A DNA stretch of 64,000 nucleotides from Nitzschia sp. pyKryTriq1 (taxonomy: Eukaryota; Bacillariophyta; Bacillariophyceae; Bacillariales; Bacillariaceae), in NCBI GenBank assembly GCA_956465555.1, contig OY101121.1:2070722-2134721 (forward strand), given 5' to 3'. The notes below the pieces were generated by a model. It made no database searches. It was not told the origin of the DNA and worked only from the letters and a program-made list of their open reading frames with translations. The position numbers and the translations under genes were made by a program. Each line of letters starts with the position of its first letter. The stretch's first letter is position 1. Below, one piece after another: positions 47,245 through 57,834 of this stretch.

Positions 47245-47752
47245 ATGACCGATCCCAGATGTCTCGCGAACTTTTGTTGTCTATATTCGGTCGTGGGGAG
47301 TTTATTCATGGTAAGTCTCCCGCTGGGTCGTATCAATGGATGGGTATTTCGCACGGCGGACGAGTGGTGGTGTCGAATTCCACCCTTAAAATAACATGTG
47401 TGCATCTTTCTCACTTTATTACTGTATGCGGTATGATCAGCTGATGGTGGTGTTAATGTTAACGTACCAGCCATTAATAGTCGGGGGCATTGATGACGTG
47501 GGCAAGGCGAAAGCAAATGCGTACGGCGCCCTCTTTTCCTTTGTGGTGGCCTTTGGAGTTTCCGTATTCTATTTGATACAAGACGGGCTGCGAGGAGGAG
47601 GAAGGTCGGATAGTAATAGCAGTGATGGTCGGAGAAGACGGGGGAACGCGTCACATGACTATGAAGGGATACCGACCAACTCCAATGTCCTGAACGACTA
47701 TGCTCTGAATTTGGATTTACCTCCGAGTGTACAAGAAGGCGTATTTTCATAA
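47245..47752 (+). CDS. Small two-helix membrane protein, 125 aa
   Basis: Two exons, 47245-47310 and 47441-47752, with a 130-nt phase-0 GT-AG intron (ATG/GTAAGT donor, GATCAG acceptor). The spliced product begins MTDPRCLANFCCLYSVVGSL and has a first TM helix across the splice (about 8-32), a short loop with GGIDDVGKAKANAYGA, and a second TM helix (about 54-70), then a hydrophilic Arg/Ser/Asn-rich tail. The perfect splice consensus and continuous hydrophobic helix over the junction support a real gene. Family not recognised; the layout is that of small ER or endomembrane proteins. Confidence 0.7.
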
Positions 47753-49049
47753 AATGGAGGTGGTATGAGAGAGCAAATAGCAATAGCAATAGCGGGTGAG
47801 AGTAAATAATACATCCATTCGAAGGAGAGAATTGAAAATGGTGGGGTTGCGGCAACCCGGAGAAATAATCAGTTCTTCTTGGCGGGACGACCTTTTTAGT
47901 CAACCCTCCCTTCCCTTGGCGGCAGCGCTCCGTTTGTCACTTGGATTCTTCTGAAGATGTGGCGCACAACCCTTGTGCAGGCTTCTGTACTTTACCCTAC
48001 TCCCAGTCATTTCCACCTCTAGCAATAATATATTTCCAACTTGCTAGTTTCTTGTAGAATTATTAGTGCAGAAAACGAAATCCTCGGCTGATTTGTTGGG
48101 ATACTATGGCAACAGCACCGTACCAAAATCATCGCGCGCTAGCAGACCTGATATAGTCACCTGCCCACTCTATTTCACTCAAGACGAGCACTTTTGCGAT
48201 CTGTCATGCACTGGAATTCGACCAGCATGCTCCTGGATGGTGGTGTGCTGCAGCGATAGATACTCGTTCGTAGTAGCCAAAACTAGAGCCTGTACACGGC
48301 GTCCTCTTTACTGTACGTTCGAATAACCAATATATCAACTATTTTAGAATTGAATGGTTATTTTCCCTCAATTCTCCTCGGAGCTCTATGGAGTAGCTAA
48401 AAGATATTATCATGATTCTTCCTCATTCAGAAAAACCATGGTAGAGAGTCGACTAGTAGCTCTAGTGGTAGAGTAGAGTCTACTCTCTACTAGTAGAGTA
48501 CTGGTACTCATACTGGTAGAGAGAGCTACTACAGTACTACTAACATTATGAGAAGACACGGGAATCGGAAGTGAAAAGCGTGGAGGACGACCACAGAAAC
48601 GACCCCCACGCACGTCTGACTGACTGGCGGCCAACAGAGAGAAAGGGAATCTTCTCAGAGGGAATCTCGATTTTATCCAAAGCGCCATCACGCACGAATC
48701 TCGAACCATCAAAAAATGGAAATTCCGTCATGAAGACACTTAGACTACTGCCTACACGTGTATGTGACAGTTCCTTTCTATGTCTTATGTCCAATCAAAA
48801 ACTCTAAACGATGTCACATTGTGACGAATGCATTCTTCGCCCAAAGATCCCTAACCAATGATGTCGTTTGAAGGCTTGAAACTTGGGGCCGCCGGCAGGG
48901 CAGTTGCACAACCACAAACAGCATCGCGAAGCGGCGTCGAAAAACTCTCGACTGTATTTTTTAGACGAAGAAGACATCATCTTCAGTCAATAATCTTCTC
49001 CGACGACAGGAACAGAGTATTATATCACAAACTGACACTGTTCGTCAAC
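47753..49049. other. Long intergenic region with CTACTAGTAG repeat
   Basis: CTACTCTCTACTAGTAGAG-type palindromic simple sequence at about 48455-48540. No gene is supported; the last 200 bases presumably hold the DAHP synthase promoter. Confidence 0.5.
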
Positions 49050-50788
49050 ATGAAGCTTTCTATTGCTGCCTCCCTTTTGTGTCTATCGGCACCCACCTAC
49101 GGGTTTGCCCCCCAGGCCTCTTTGGCAAGGTAAGGACCGGGAAATTCGTTGGCCGTCGTCGAGTTGCCGACCAAAAGGATTCGTCGTGAACCTACGAAAG
49201 ATCTTATGGGAAGAATGGCTGTCTCATATGGTCCCTCCTTTCCTTTTCTTGTATTCGATCGTTTATGTTTGTTCTAGACAAGCAACGTCTCTATCCGTGG
49301 CATCGTCTTCGCCTCCCAGCACTTCGACTTCGTCGGACAGTTCTGATTGGGCTCCTAGCTCGTGGTCTAGAAAGAATGTGGCGCAACCTCCCAACTACGA
49401 AGACGAGGAAGAATTGAAGCGAGCAATTGAGAAGCTCGAGGGATGCTCACCTCTGGTGTTTGCTGGTGAGGTCCGAACGCTTCACGAACAACTTGCGCGG
49501 GCGTGCAGTGGTCAAGGATTTGTGCTCATGGGTGGAGACTGTGCCGAAGCATTCAACGAGTTCAATGTCGATCACGTTCGTGATACCTTCCGTGTCATCT
49601 TGCAGATGGCCTTGGTCTTGACCTTTGGATCCGCGATGCCCGTCATTAAGATTGGCCGCATGGCAGGTCAGTTCGCCAAACCCCGTAGTGAACCCGATGA
49701 AGTTCGTGATGGAGTCACTCTGCCCAGTTACCGCGGAGACAATATCAACAGGGAAGACTTCACACCAGAGGCCCGCCGCCACAACCCTTTCAACATGGTC
49801 GAAGCCTACCATCAAAGTGCGCAAACACTTAACATCCTTCGTGCTTTCTCCACTGGAGGATACGCCGATATTTCTCGACTTCATGCCTGGAACTTGGACT
49901 TTGTCGAACAAACCGAAGAGGGTAGCAGGTGCGTTTTTCGAATCTAATTTCATCATCACTTCGGATCCTTTTGAGGCCACCCTCCCTTATATTATTCTTT
50001 CCACTTTTTGTTTCAGGTACCGACAGTTTGCCACCAAGGTCGACGAATCTCTTCGCTTCATGAAGGCCATCGGTGTCGACACTTCCTCTCCCGCTTTCAC
50101 TAAAACTGACTTTTACACCGCCCACGAATGTTTGTTGTTGCCCTACGAACAAGCTTTGACCCGTATGGACTCTACTACTGGACGCTGGTATGATTGTTCG
50201 GCTCACATGTTGTGGGTCGGAGAACGCACTCGGCAATTGGACGGCGCTCACTTGGAATTTACTCGCGGTATTGGCAATCCTTTGGCTGTCAAGGTTTCCG
50301 ACAAATGCACCCCCGAGGAACTCATTCAGATCATTGAGACCATGAACCCCCAAAACATCCCCGGACGTTTGTCGATCATTGTTCGCATGGGTGCCGAGAA
50401 GCTCCGAAAGAACTTTCCTGGATTGATCCGTGCTGTCCAACGCGAAGGCAAGTCGGTCTTGTGGATTTCGGACCCTGTCCATGGTAATACCCGAAAGACA
50501 GAAAATGGTTACAAGACTCGTGACTTTGACAACATCCGTGCGGAACTCCGAGCCTTCTTTGATGTCCACGATGAAATGGGATCGCACCCCGGTGGTGTCC
50601 ATGTGGAAATGACGGGAGAGGACGTGACGGAATGTGTCGGAGGAATGAGCGATGTCACCGAAAAGACCTTGGCGGATCGTTACCAAACCTACTGTGACCC
50701 ACGATTAAACGGAGCTCAAGCCTTGGAATTGGCCTTTTTGATCGCTGAACGAATGCGAGTGAGGACCGGACTTCCTCCCATTGAGTAA
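49050..50788 (+). CDS. Type II 3-deoxy-D-arabino-heptulosonate-7-phosphate synthase, plastid
   Basis: Three exons: 49050-49129, 49278-49928 and 50017-50788, both introns splitting an Arg codon; 500 residues. It condenses phosphoenolpyruvate and erythrose-4-phosphate, the first step of the shikimate pathway. Exon 1 encodes a signal peptide ending in [13 protein letters not shown], a good ASAFAP-type plastid signal; exon 1 thus carries almost only targeting. The class II (plant-type) domain follows: [20 protein letters not shown] (metal-binding Cys), [72 protein letters not shown] and YCDPRLN. All active-site motifs are present. Confidence 0.95.
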
Positions 50789-51822
50789 GCAAGCAGCGAC
50801 ATGATCGGTACCCATTCACGCATACATCATCCTCTTGGCACAGTCAGCACTCTTCAAAAAGAGTACAACAAGACAGACAAGAATTCATTTAAAAATAGCA
50901 CCACTACCGAAGTATGTATGGCATGGTAGGAGTAAAGGAACTAAAATAGCCAGGGAGGGCGGAGTAACCTTGCATCATCGGACTCGTTCTTTTTCCGACA
51001 GGGTTGAGCTGGATTGCCCTCAGCAGCTGACCCATGCGGAGACTGCTGATTCCTCCGTCCTTCCCCCAAAAGACTTCTTCAATAGTGGAACAGCTGGATT
51101 GATATATTGTTTACTCCGGGTAGACCAGGCTACTAGTCTACTACCCACAGATGGAGTGAGTCTCCAGAAGTTCAAATGGCTGGAGGTCTATGGCGCAACG
51201 CGAACCTCTTTTCTCTCTCTCTTAGACTACTCGTATCGTACAGGGATCAGGGATGTACCCCCCCCCCCCCCCCCCCAGTAGAGTAGAAGAGCTCTCTACA
51301 AGTACCCCGTGGAGAGAGAGACTACTACCTGGTACCTCTCTACTATACGACTCTCTTGGTATGAGCATGAGACAGAGCTGCAGTACGTAGTGTACAAGTG
51401 CCGGTACGCTAGGAGTACAGTACCAGTCCCACACACACAACACATGAAAATAATGGCCATTAGAACTTAGAACCTTTGATATATATATGCCCAGATTCGC
51501 CAAAGATACATAGCGATGATGCTTTTTCTGTGATGATCGATGAGGAGCTAGCGAGAAAAAGGGCCTGAGAAAACCATGAAGTATTGTTTACGTGGTTCAG
51601 ACGACCCTGCATGCGCTGTGCTGTGGCTATCATTCCCAGGCACCCAATACCGCGGCACAACAAGCACAACAACAACACCCACTCACCACTCAAGTCTAGG
51701 AAACGCAAGGCTCGGGGTGCGTCGTTTGTGCCATCGCAGCTTGGATAGTTGCCATTCACTCGAAACCTTGCAACCAAGTATTACTCCAGCAAGTCCGATC
51801 GAAATACTGTAAAATCACCAAC
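50789..51822. other. Intergenic with poly-C tract and CTCTCTAC repeats
   Basis: A C19 run lies at 51258-51276, followed by TAGAGAG-type simple sequence and GTAC clusters to about 51430. Nothing coding is recognised. Confidence 0.5.
51258..51276. repeat. Poly-C run (19 bases)
   Basis: Uninterrupted cytosines in intergenic DNA. Length may be unreliable in assemblies. Confidence 0.9.
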
Positions 51823-53304
51823 ATGTCCGACGAGGCTGTGACGAACGACTACCTAACCGACAGCCAAGAGATTGCCATGTCGGTGCTGTATGTGTTATCC
51901 TCGTCGCTGTCCATCGTGGGGAGTTCCACGATTATTTACAAGGTGCTCTCTGATCGATGGCACGCAACATCTTACGACCGTTTGATGCTCGGTCTGTCGG
52001 TTTGCGATCTTATCGCGAGCTTGGGTTGGGCCCTGACTCCGTTCTTCTTGCCGAGTGAATCATCACCTCGGGTGTGGGCCGTCGGATCGGAGGCTTCCTG
52101 CACATTTGTCGGATTTATGACTCAGCTTGGTTTTTCCGCCGTCCTTTACAACGGCTTCTTGAGCTTTTATTATTTGCTGACGATTCGTTACGGTATCAAA
52201 CGACAAGTCTTCGCAAAACGATATGAGCCGTGGTTCCACGGCACTGTGTTCGTCTTCGCGTTCGGGACGGCGATCATTGGGGCGGTGATGGGCTTTTATT
52301 CTGAGGTTCAAGTGGGCATGGGTTGTTGGGTCAACGACTGGCCGAAGGGGTGCTACGATGATTGCAAGAGTGAGGAGATTGGGTGGGTCTTCGGTTCCGT
52401 GCCAGTATTTTTTGCCATTATTTCGCTTGTTGTCAACAACATGTTGGTGTACCTCCACGTTCGAAGAGTATTTCATACCACCGAAGTGGTCGAGACCAGC
52501 CGCACGCAGCGCCAGAAAATACAGAAACGAGAAGTTGCCACTCAAGGATTGTATTATGTGGCGACGTTTATATTTTGTTTCTGGTCGGCGATCGCACTTC
52601 GTGCGATTGAGGCTTTTAACAATGATCCGGTCGATGAAAGCAAGATTTATTGGATGTTGATGGTTCAGGCTGGCACACTTCCACTTCAGGGCTTTTTGAA
52701 CATGTTCGTCTACAACCGACCCAACTACAAACGAGTCCGTGCGGCATATCCCCATTTATCTATCTTGGCAGCCATTCGCAAAGCGTGCCTGGACCCCAAA
52801 ATTCCCAAGCTCACAGAAATCTCGGTAGGGTCGGCGTCTCTGACATCATCGAGCCGAAAGTACAAAAATAAGGATCGCTCTGGGAAAAACTTTTCATCGG
52901 GGTTGCAAAATATTCAAGAGGAGCTCGACGAAAGCGACGACGAAGATGGTCCTGCATTCAGCGACGACGACAATAATAATTTTGACAATGACGCAACCTA
53001 CGAGAACTGGCGATCGTCGGGTGTCAATATTGGGGACGATGGCGGCGCCGACGAAATAATACACAATGATGATTCCCTTTCGCCATCACACAACAATCCC
53101 CATATACCTGACAGCGACGACGACGACAACAACGATATGAATGAGCACGCATCGGGGATGGATGACGAAAACATAAATGGGAAAGAAGAAAAACCTATAG
53201 TTCTATCACCACGACGTCCTGTGAGCTCTCGAAGAATAGAAATGGATGGATCATTAACGAACATCAAGATTGATGAAGGAGAAGACCAACAGGTACTCTA
53301 TTGA
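51823..53304 (+). CDS. Seven-transmembrane receptor, cAMP-receptor/secretin-like, 493 aa
   Basis: Intronless. A short extracellular N-terminus (1-17) is followed by seven hydrophobic helices between about 18 and 310: SVLYVLSSSLSIVGSSTIIY, LMLGLSVCDLIASLGWALTP, FVGFMTQLGFSAVLYNGFLSFYYLL (split), FHGTVFVFAFGTAIIGAVMG, IGWVFGSVPVFFAIISLVVN, GLYYVATFIFCFWSAIALRA and LMVQAGTLPLQGFLNMFVYN. The SxxxYNRPNY end of helix 7 and a Cys pair around extracellular loops 1 and 2 fit the Dictyostelium cAMP-receptor/GPCR class common in stramenopiles. The long cytosolic tail is Ser-rich and highly acidic (DSDDDDNNDMNE). Ligand unknown. Confidence 0.88.
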   Translation: MSDEAVTNDYLTDSQEIAMSVLYVLSSSLSIVGSSTIIYKVLSDRWHATSYDRLMLGLSVCDLIASLGWALTPFFLPSESSPRVWAVGSEASCTFVGFMTQLGFSAVLYNGFLSFYYLLTIRYGIKRQVFAKRYEPWFHGTVFVFAFGTAIIGAVMGFYSEVQVGMGCWVNDWPKGCYDDCKSEEIGWVFGSVPVFFAIISLVVNNMLVYLHVRRVFHTTEVVETSRTQRQKIQKREVATQGLYYVATFIFCFWSAIALRAIEAFNNDPVDESKIYWMLMVQAGTLPLQGFLNMFVYNRPNYKRVRAAYPHLSILAAIRKACLDPKIPKLTEISVGSASLTSSSRKYKNKDRSGKNFSSGLQNIQEELDESDDEDGPAFSDDDNNNFDNDATYENWRSSGVNIGDDGGADEIIHNDDSLSPSHNNPHIPDSDDDDNNDMNEHASGMDDENINGKEEKPIVLSPRRPVSSRRIEMDGSLTNIKIDEGEDQQVLY

Positions 53305-53779
53305 AATTTCTCGTTTGTCACGAGTTTGGCGATACAACCACTGGTATACCTGGTGCTGGCGGTGGTTGCGTCCTAGCCGGCGATCTGGCCAATTTTCCAG
53401 TGTTTGGCTATCCGACCGATCGTGTGTTGGGCAGCGATTTCTCGCTGGACACGTCCTCCAAACATACATGGGTAGGCGGTTCGTCTAGAAAACGTGGCGA
53501 AGCGACGAGACTTCTAGCGTCTTGTCTTGTATTCTTCCTCGCCCGACATCACCCAGCAACGACAAAATTCCTGATGTCGAATGAGATTCCATACGAAGGG
53601 TCGGGACACAAAATCCCATGACACTGGTTGGAATTGCCATGACACTGGTTGGTCTTGGCATAGAGCGAGGCAGCGCTGTCGCTCCGGCGCAAGAGAGGTT
53701 TCCTCTCGACGATGTCAAGGTAGACTAGTTGCTTAATAATTACTAGCTATAGCCGGTGCACCTTTTCGAAAGATGTGAT
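53305..53779. other. Intergenic between convergent genes
   Basis: Flank between the 7TM receptor and the transporter. No gene. A short direct repeat (CATGACACTGGTTGG, at 53619 and 53638) is present. Confidence 0.5.
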
Positions 53780-55318
53780 TCAAGCTAGATTTATTATTGT
53801 CTGTGTCGTACAAGCAATTGAAGCCACAACCGATGTCACGATCAGAAACCACGAGAATCCAATCCAAGCTAGACTCTTCTCTACCACAGAGGGATGCGAT
53901 CGTTGAATTTCCAAATAGCATGCGGCCGGTAAAATAAAGGCAATTAAAAAGGCCATGAAACTCCCACACAGGCTCCACACAAAATCGACACCCGGCACGC
54001 GAACGGCGGCCACGTAGCACACGACCGCAATAGCCAACGTCGTGAAGTAATGTATAATGGTATTCTCCATGAGGGTAGGTCGTTGGATGAAGAATTGTGA
54101 CTGTAGATTCTGCTCGGATCTACTTTTGTGGTCGCCTTGAAGGAGTGGGATTTCTTCAGCTAATTCCACAGGTACTATGTGTGGACCGTTGACAAAGACA
54201 TCCAAAACTTCCAGCAAACTAGCTCGACATGGCAATAGCATCATCGCCATGCCAAGCATAATAGTGATGCCACACCCCAGGCGTCCCAAGAAGAACATCC
54301 AGTCGGCATGAATGCTGGCATTTTGGAGAATGTTGCCCTCCGTATCCACGCCCGCATACAAGTACCCCGCCATTCCAAATGTCCACATCAAGACAAAGCA
54401 ACTTCCTACCGCCCCATCGATAACCAGTAGCATCCGTCCCCGACTGGGTTGGATGAGACTACCCTGGATAGGTAGCACATTGAAGATGCTCAAGAATGAC
54501 AAAATGATGATTGGAAACGAAAACAAAATGTCGCCAAAGGAAGTACTCCACAAAAGTAACGGTGACGGCAATGGCGTTACCATAGCGTGGTGGCAGAGCG
54601 CCAAACAGAGCATGGAAACCGACGCAAAGCCAATATAGCAATTGTATCGTAGGCTATGGAGTGATCGTTGCACCAAAAAGGGGCTCATGGCAAGCAAAAT
54701 GCCCAAGAGAACCCATTGAGCATTCGGAGGAGCTTTTAACCTCAGAACAATTTCGATAATAGAGGACCAGATGTCTTGAACCAGCACCATATAGCCAACC
54801 AGTACAAACATCAAAAAGACAAAAAGCAACAGGGAAATGAAGTATTCCATGTATTTTCCAAAGGCCACCTTTCCGACTTCCCCATAGCTGGTCGCTCCCG
54901 TGATGCGAGCACAAATGCAGAGAAGATATAGCGACCGTTCCGTCACGATTCCTGCAATGACCATCAAAAGCGTCCCGAGGACGATGCCACATTTCGAAAA
55001 CGCCAAGGGCAGACTCAAAACACCACCTCCAACAATCGTGGCACACAAGTTGAACGTAGCAACCACCACTGGAGATTTTCGATCCGTCGAATCAAACTCG
55101 GGGACGAGAATATCGACTCCTCCCGTCATGTTGTTGTTGTTGTTGTTGTCGTTGTTGTACCGAAGTGCAATAGCTTCTTCTTCGTCGTGTCGTGGAGGAA
55201 GCCTATGCTCGGATAGCTTATCTGAAAAACTGTATGATGTACTTTCAGAGGCGGTGAAAAGGTATGATATAAGAGATTGTTGGTTGACGACGATGAGGAT
55301 ACAAGCAGCAGAGGTCAT
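53780..55318 (-). CDS. Amino-acid transporter, AAAP/SLC38 family
   Basis: Intronless, 512 residues, ATG at 55318 (the internal ATG at MTGGVDIL is an alternative). About eleven TM helices start near residue 85. TM1 TFNLCATIVGGGVLSLPLAF is the AAAP/SLC38 signature (N-x-x-x-x-G-G/A-G-x-L-x-L-P). Others include SLLLFVFLMFVLVGYMVLVQ, FSFPIIILSFLSIFNVLPIQ and CGITIMLGMAMMLLPCRASL. A hydrophilic loop (EIPLLQGDHKSRSEQNLQSQ) precedes the last three helices. The family moves neutral or cationic amino acids by H+ or Na+ coupling at the plasma or vacuolar membrane. This is the intact parent-like copy of the broken gene at 37669-38821. Confidence 0.9.
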   Translation of the reverse strand: MTSAACILIVVNQQSLISYLFTASESTSYSFSDKLSEHRLPPRHDEEEAIALRYNNDNNNNNNMTGGVDILVPEFDSTDRKSPVVVATFNLCATIVGGGVLSLPLAFSKCGIVLGTLLMVIAGIVTERSLYLLCICARITGATSYGEVGKVAFGKYMEYFISLLLFVFLMFVLVGYMVLVQDIWSSIIEIVLRLKAPPNAQWVLLGILLAMSPFLVQRSLHSLRYNCYIGFASVSMLCLALCHHAMVTPLPSPLLLWSTSFGDILFSFPIIILSFLSIFNVLPIQGSLIQPSRGRMLLVIDGAVGSCFVLMWTFGMAGYLYAGVDTEGNILQNASIHADWMFFLGRLGCGITIMLGMAMMLLPCRASLLEVLDVFVNGPHIVPVELAEEIPLLQGDHKSRSEQNLQSQFFIQRPTLMENTIIHYFTTLAIAVVCYVAAVRVPGVDFVWSLCGSFMAFLIAFILPAACYLEIQRSHPSVVEKSLAWIGFSWFLIVTSVVASIACTTQTIINLA

Positions 55319-55427
55319 CCGAGTATCATAGTTGCATGAGAGGTGATAGGTTTTGCCACCGATACGCGATGTTCGATGTTCTCGACGATTCTTCTCAATC
55401 TTCGTGATCCGATCTCGCGCGACGATG
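54053..55427 (-). repeat. Segmental duplication block B, intact-locus copy
   Basis: 54053-55214 matches 37669-38821 and 55263-55427 matches 40008-40167. The left edge is in mid-gene and is the fusion point to block A in the other locus. Confidence 0.9.
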
Positions 55428-55817
55428 CGTGAATGCGCCTGTCTTTACGAGGTTACTCATTTAGTTACGCGTGGAAGCGGTTGGTGGCCATGAAAATCTT
55501 GTGTCTGGCAGGCGACCGGAAAAGCGCGCACTTCGCGAGCACTTTTATTCCCACTGGGATAAATTTCACGGAGCATCCGGCATCATCCGCGACACTTTTG
55601 GATCATTTTCATCTTCATTCGTCATCCTTTCTTGAGGCGCAGCATCACAGCAGCATTCATGCTAACAAGATCCTCATTTTTCTAATCCATCAGATTGAGT
55701 CATGCGAGCGGATGGACTGTGAATAGAAAGAATTTCAGAAAAGCTTCCACAAATCAGAGGAAGACGCAATTTCATCCCTCCACTCCTCCTCATTCTCATT
55801 ATCTTCGTCCAACAAAG
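55428..55817. other. Divergent intergenic region, not duplicated
   Basis: Between the transporter start (minus) and trypsin start (plus). The open frame upstream of 55818 lacks an ATG and recognisable features. Confidence 0.5.
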
Positions 55818-57260
55818 ATGATGATTCGTTATTTTTATTTGATTATTCCCTTTGTTCTCTCGACCGCATGCGTGAGAGCGTCCGTGGTACCCGGTCCCAG
55901 CAAGAAGGACGACGCATCATTACTTCCCTCGCCTCATTCCCTCCGTGTCGATGAGGATGGAATGCGACGTCGTCGCCGCACTGTGGTGGGTGGAGTGACT
56001 GCCGATCCCGACAGATTCCCCTACTACGTGAGACTAGAAGAAGATGGAGAATTTATTTGCGGTGCGAGTCTGATCCATCCAGACTTTGTATTGACGGCGG
56101 CCCATTGCGTTATAGAAGATCCGTCCTTCCCATTGTTGAAAAATCGGCTGGACGCGATTGTTGGAGGTTACGACTACCAATCTGGAGTGAGACGGCAAGT
56201 GGAAAAGATATTTACATATGTGGCCTATGATGACTGGGTTTCCGTGAGCAACGATATCGCTTTGGTGAAGATCTATCCACCAATGGACAATGCGACTTTC
56301 TTGAACTACACAAATAATCGTACTTGGCTTCAGAATGGGGATTCAGTTACTGGCATCGGTCTTGGTCAAACAGATGGAAACGACGAAGATTCCTTTCCCG
56401 ACCAACTCCAGCAGGTTCAAATTCAAATTGTGGACGAAATCGACTGTGATGACCGATACGATGGCGATATTCATCGCAAGTCGATGCTTTGCGCCATTGG
56501 CGTTGGAAAAGATACCTGTAATGGAGATAGCGGTGGTCCCTTGATTGTCATGGGAGACGATCCCGGCCAGGATGTTCAGGTGGGAATTGTTTCTTGGGGG
56601 GATGTGTGCGGGGACGTCAGTTTACCGGGCGTTTACGCAGACGTCGCCTATTTCGCACCGTGGATCGACAGTATTCTATGTCAGCACTCGGACGAACCGC
56701 CCGAGGGATGCATGGTACGCATGGACACGGCTATTGAACCAATTTATTTGGACCCAACGATCGATACGTGCCGTGACTTTGCCGGTGCCTTTTATACCGA
56801 CTGGTGGCACCAATTTCAACGGTGCGATTGGTTGAGAGAAAAGGCCCGGATTACTCTCTATTGCACAGAATCGCAGGAGGCTTGGGTCACATGCCCACTT
56901 ACTTGCCATGCGTGCACCTATGAGACGGATGATGACTACTACTCCGATTTGAACGACGATACCACCTACTATGATGAAGCATCCTCGCCGGCCCTAGTCA
57001 TCTCCTTCATTGTGGTGACGTTGTTCCTTTGTTGTTTGTTGTGCATCCAGGGTGGCTACTGTGGTTGCTGTAGAGATAAATGTCGCAAGAAATCGCCTCA
57101 ATTGAATCCTCCTCCATCGGAATATCCAAAGAATCCCTCTGAAATGACAGAGGCGGAGGATGGCACCAGCGCCGTTCAGAATCCAGCTCAAACCACAAAG
57201 ACGAGTGACATATTCGACGAGGAAGGAGCTAGCAGAACCAAATCGGACAGCAGCACTTGA
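55818..57260 (+). CDS. Membrane-anchored trypsin-like serine protease
   Basis: Intronless, 480 residues, ATG at 55818. Signal peptide (1-21), propeptide ending in a basic cluster MRRRRRT before VVGG (56-59), then an S1 domain with catalytic His96 (LTAAHC), Asp146 (SNDIALV) and Ser238 (GDSGGP). Asp232, six before the Ser, predicts trypsin specificity for Arg/Lys. After the protease comes a six-Cys segment (CRDFAGAF..., RCDWL, LYC, VTCPLTCHAC; about 330-390) resembling an ShKT-like module, an acidic Tyr-rich stretch, one TM helix (ALVISFIVVTLFLCCLLCI) and a Cys/Lys-rich cytosolic tail. Activation needs cleavage near the RRRR site. This gene is absent from the duplicated locus. Confidence 0.93.
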   Translation: MMIRYFYLIIPFVLSTACVRASVVPGPSKKDDASLLPSPHSLRVDEDGMRRRRRTVVGGVTADPDRFPYYVRLEEDGEFICGASLIHPDFVLTAAHCVIEDPSFPLLKNRLDAIVGGYDYQSGVRRQVEKIFTYVAYDDWVSVSNDIALVKIYPPMDNATFLNYTNNRTWLQNGDSVTGIGLGQTDGNDEDSFPDQLQQVQIQIVDEIDCDDRYDGDIHRKSMLCAIGVGKDTCNGDSGGPLIVMGDDPGQDVQVGIVSWGDVCGDVSLPGVYADVAYFAPWIDSILCQHSDEPPEGCMVRMDTAIEPIYLDPTIDTCRDFAGAFYTDWWHQFQRCDWLREKARITLYCTESQEAWVTCPLTCHACTYETDDDYYSDLNDDTTYYDEASSPALVISFIVVTLFLCCLLCIQGGYCGCCRDKCRKKSPQLNPPPSEYPKNPSEMTEAEDGTSAVQNPAQTTKTSDIFDEEGASRTKSDSST

Positions 57261-57560
57261 GCCATGTAGAGTTCAAGTGCCGTCATAGGCATAAAATTAT
57301 TCTTTAGTCAAGATTTAAAACGGAGAATCGGTCTAGCATGGTCCAAACAATTATACTGGTAGTAGTTAGCAGTTTGACAGTCCACCTGCCTGACTAGTAG
57401 CATCGCTTAGTATAACATGCGAATACTCGCACTTGACGCGACCTTCTGAGCTCGCAATGAGAAAAAATAATGAGTACAGTGTACGTAGTATGTGTAGTAC
57501 ATAGCTCGGCTTCGTTCGTCGTTCGCTCGTATCGTCTTCCGTCTTCACCAGAGAATGACG
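57261..57560. other. Intergenic, unique
   Basis: 3' flank of the trypsin gene. Nothing recognised before the block A homology begins at about 57561. Confidence 0.5.
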
Positions 57561-57614
57561 TCACTCATCTGTTCTGTGGTAGTGTCATTCGTGGGCGAAT
57601 GGCGAACGAAGGGC

Positions 57615-57621
57615 TATATAA
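57615..57621 (+). promoter_or_regulatory. TATA box (TATATAA)
   Basis: Same motif and same spacing to the ATG (57835) as in the other copy. Confidence 0.45.
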
Positions 57622-57834
57622 TGCACTTCAGGTTCCTAGAGCCAATCAAATCACGATCCAAAGGGCGAAACCGGCGAACAGTGCAAACCATAACAAAGCA
57701 AACCGTACATCAACGGCCATTCACACAACAAAACAAGAACATCATCGCTCACATTGCTTTGATTTCACCCCACAATTTCCGAATTGACCCACTTTGTTGA
57801 ACACAACATCATTGCTAATATTGCTACTATCACC

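Noticed and set aside
49447-50686. Long minus-strand frames under the DAHP synthase gene
   Set aside because: Shadows of a strongly biased coding strand.
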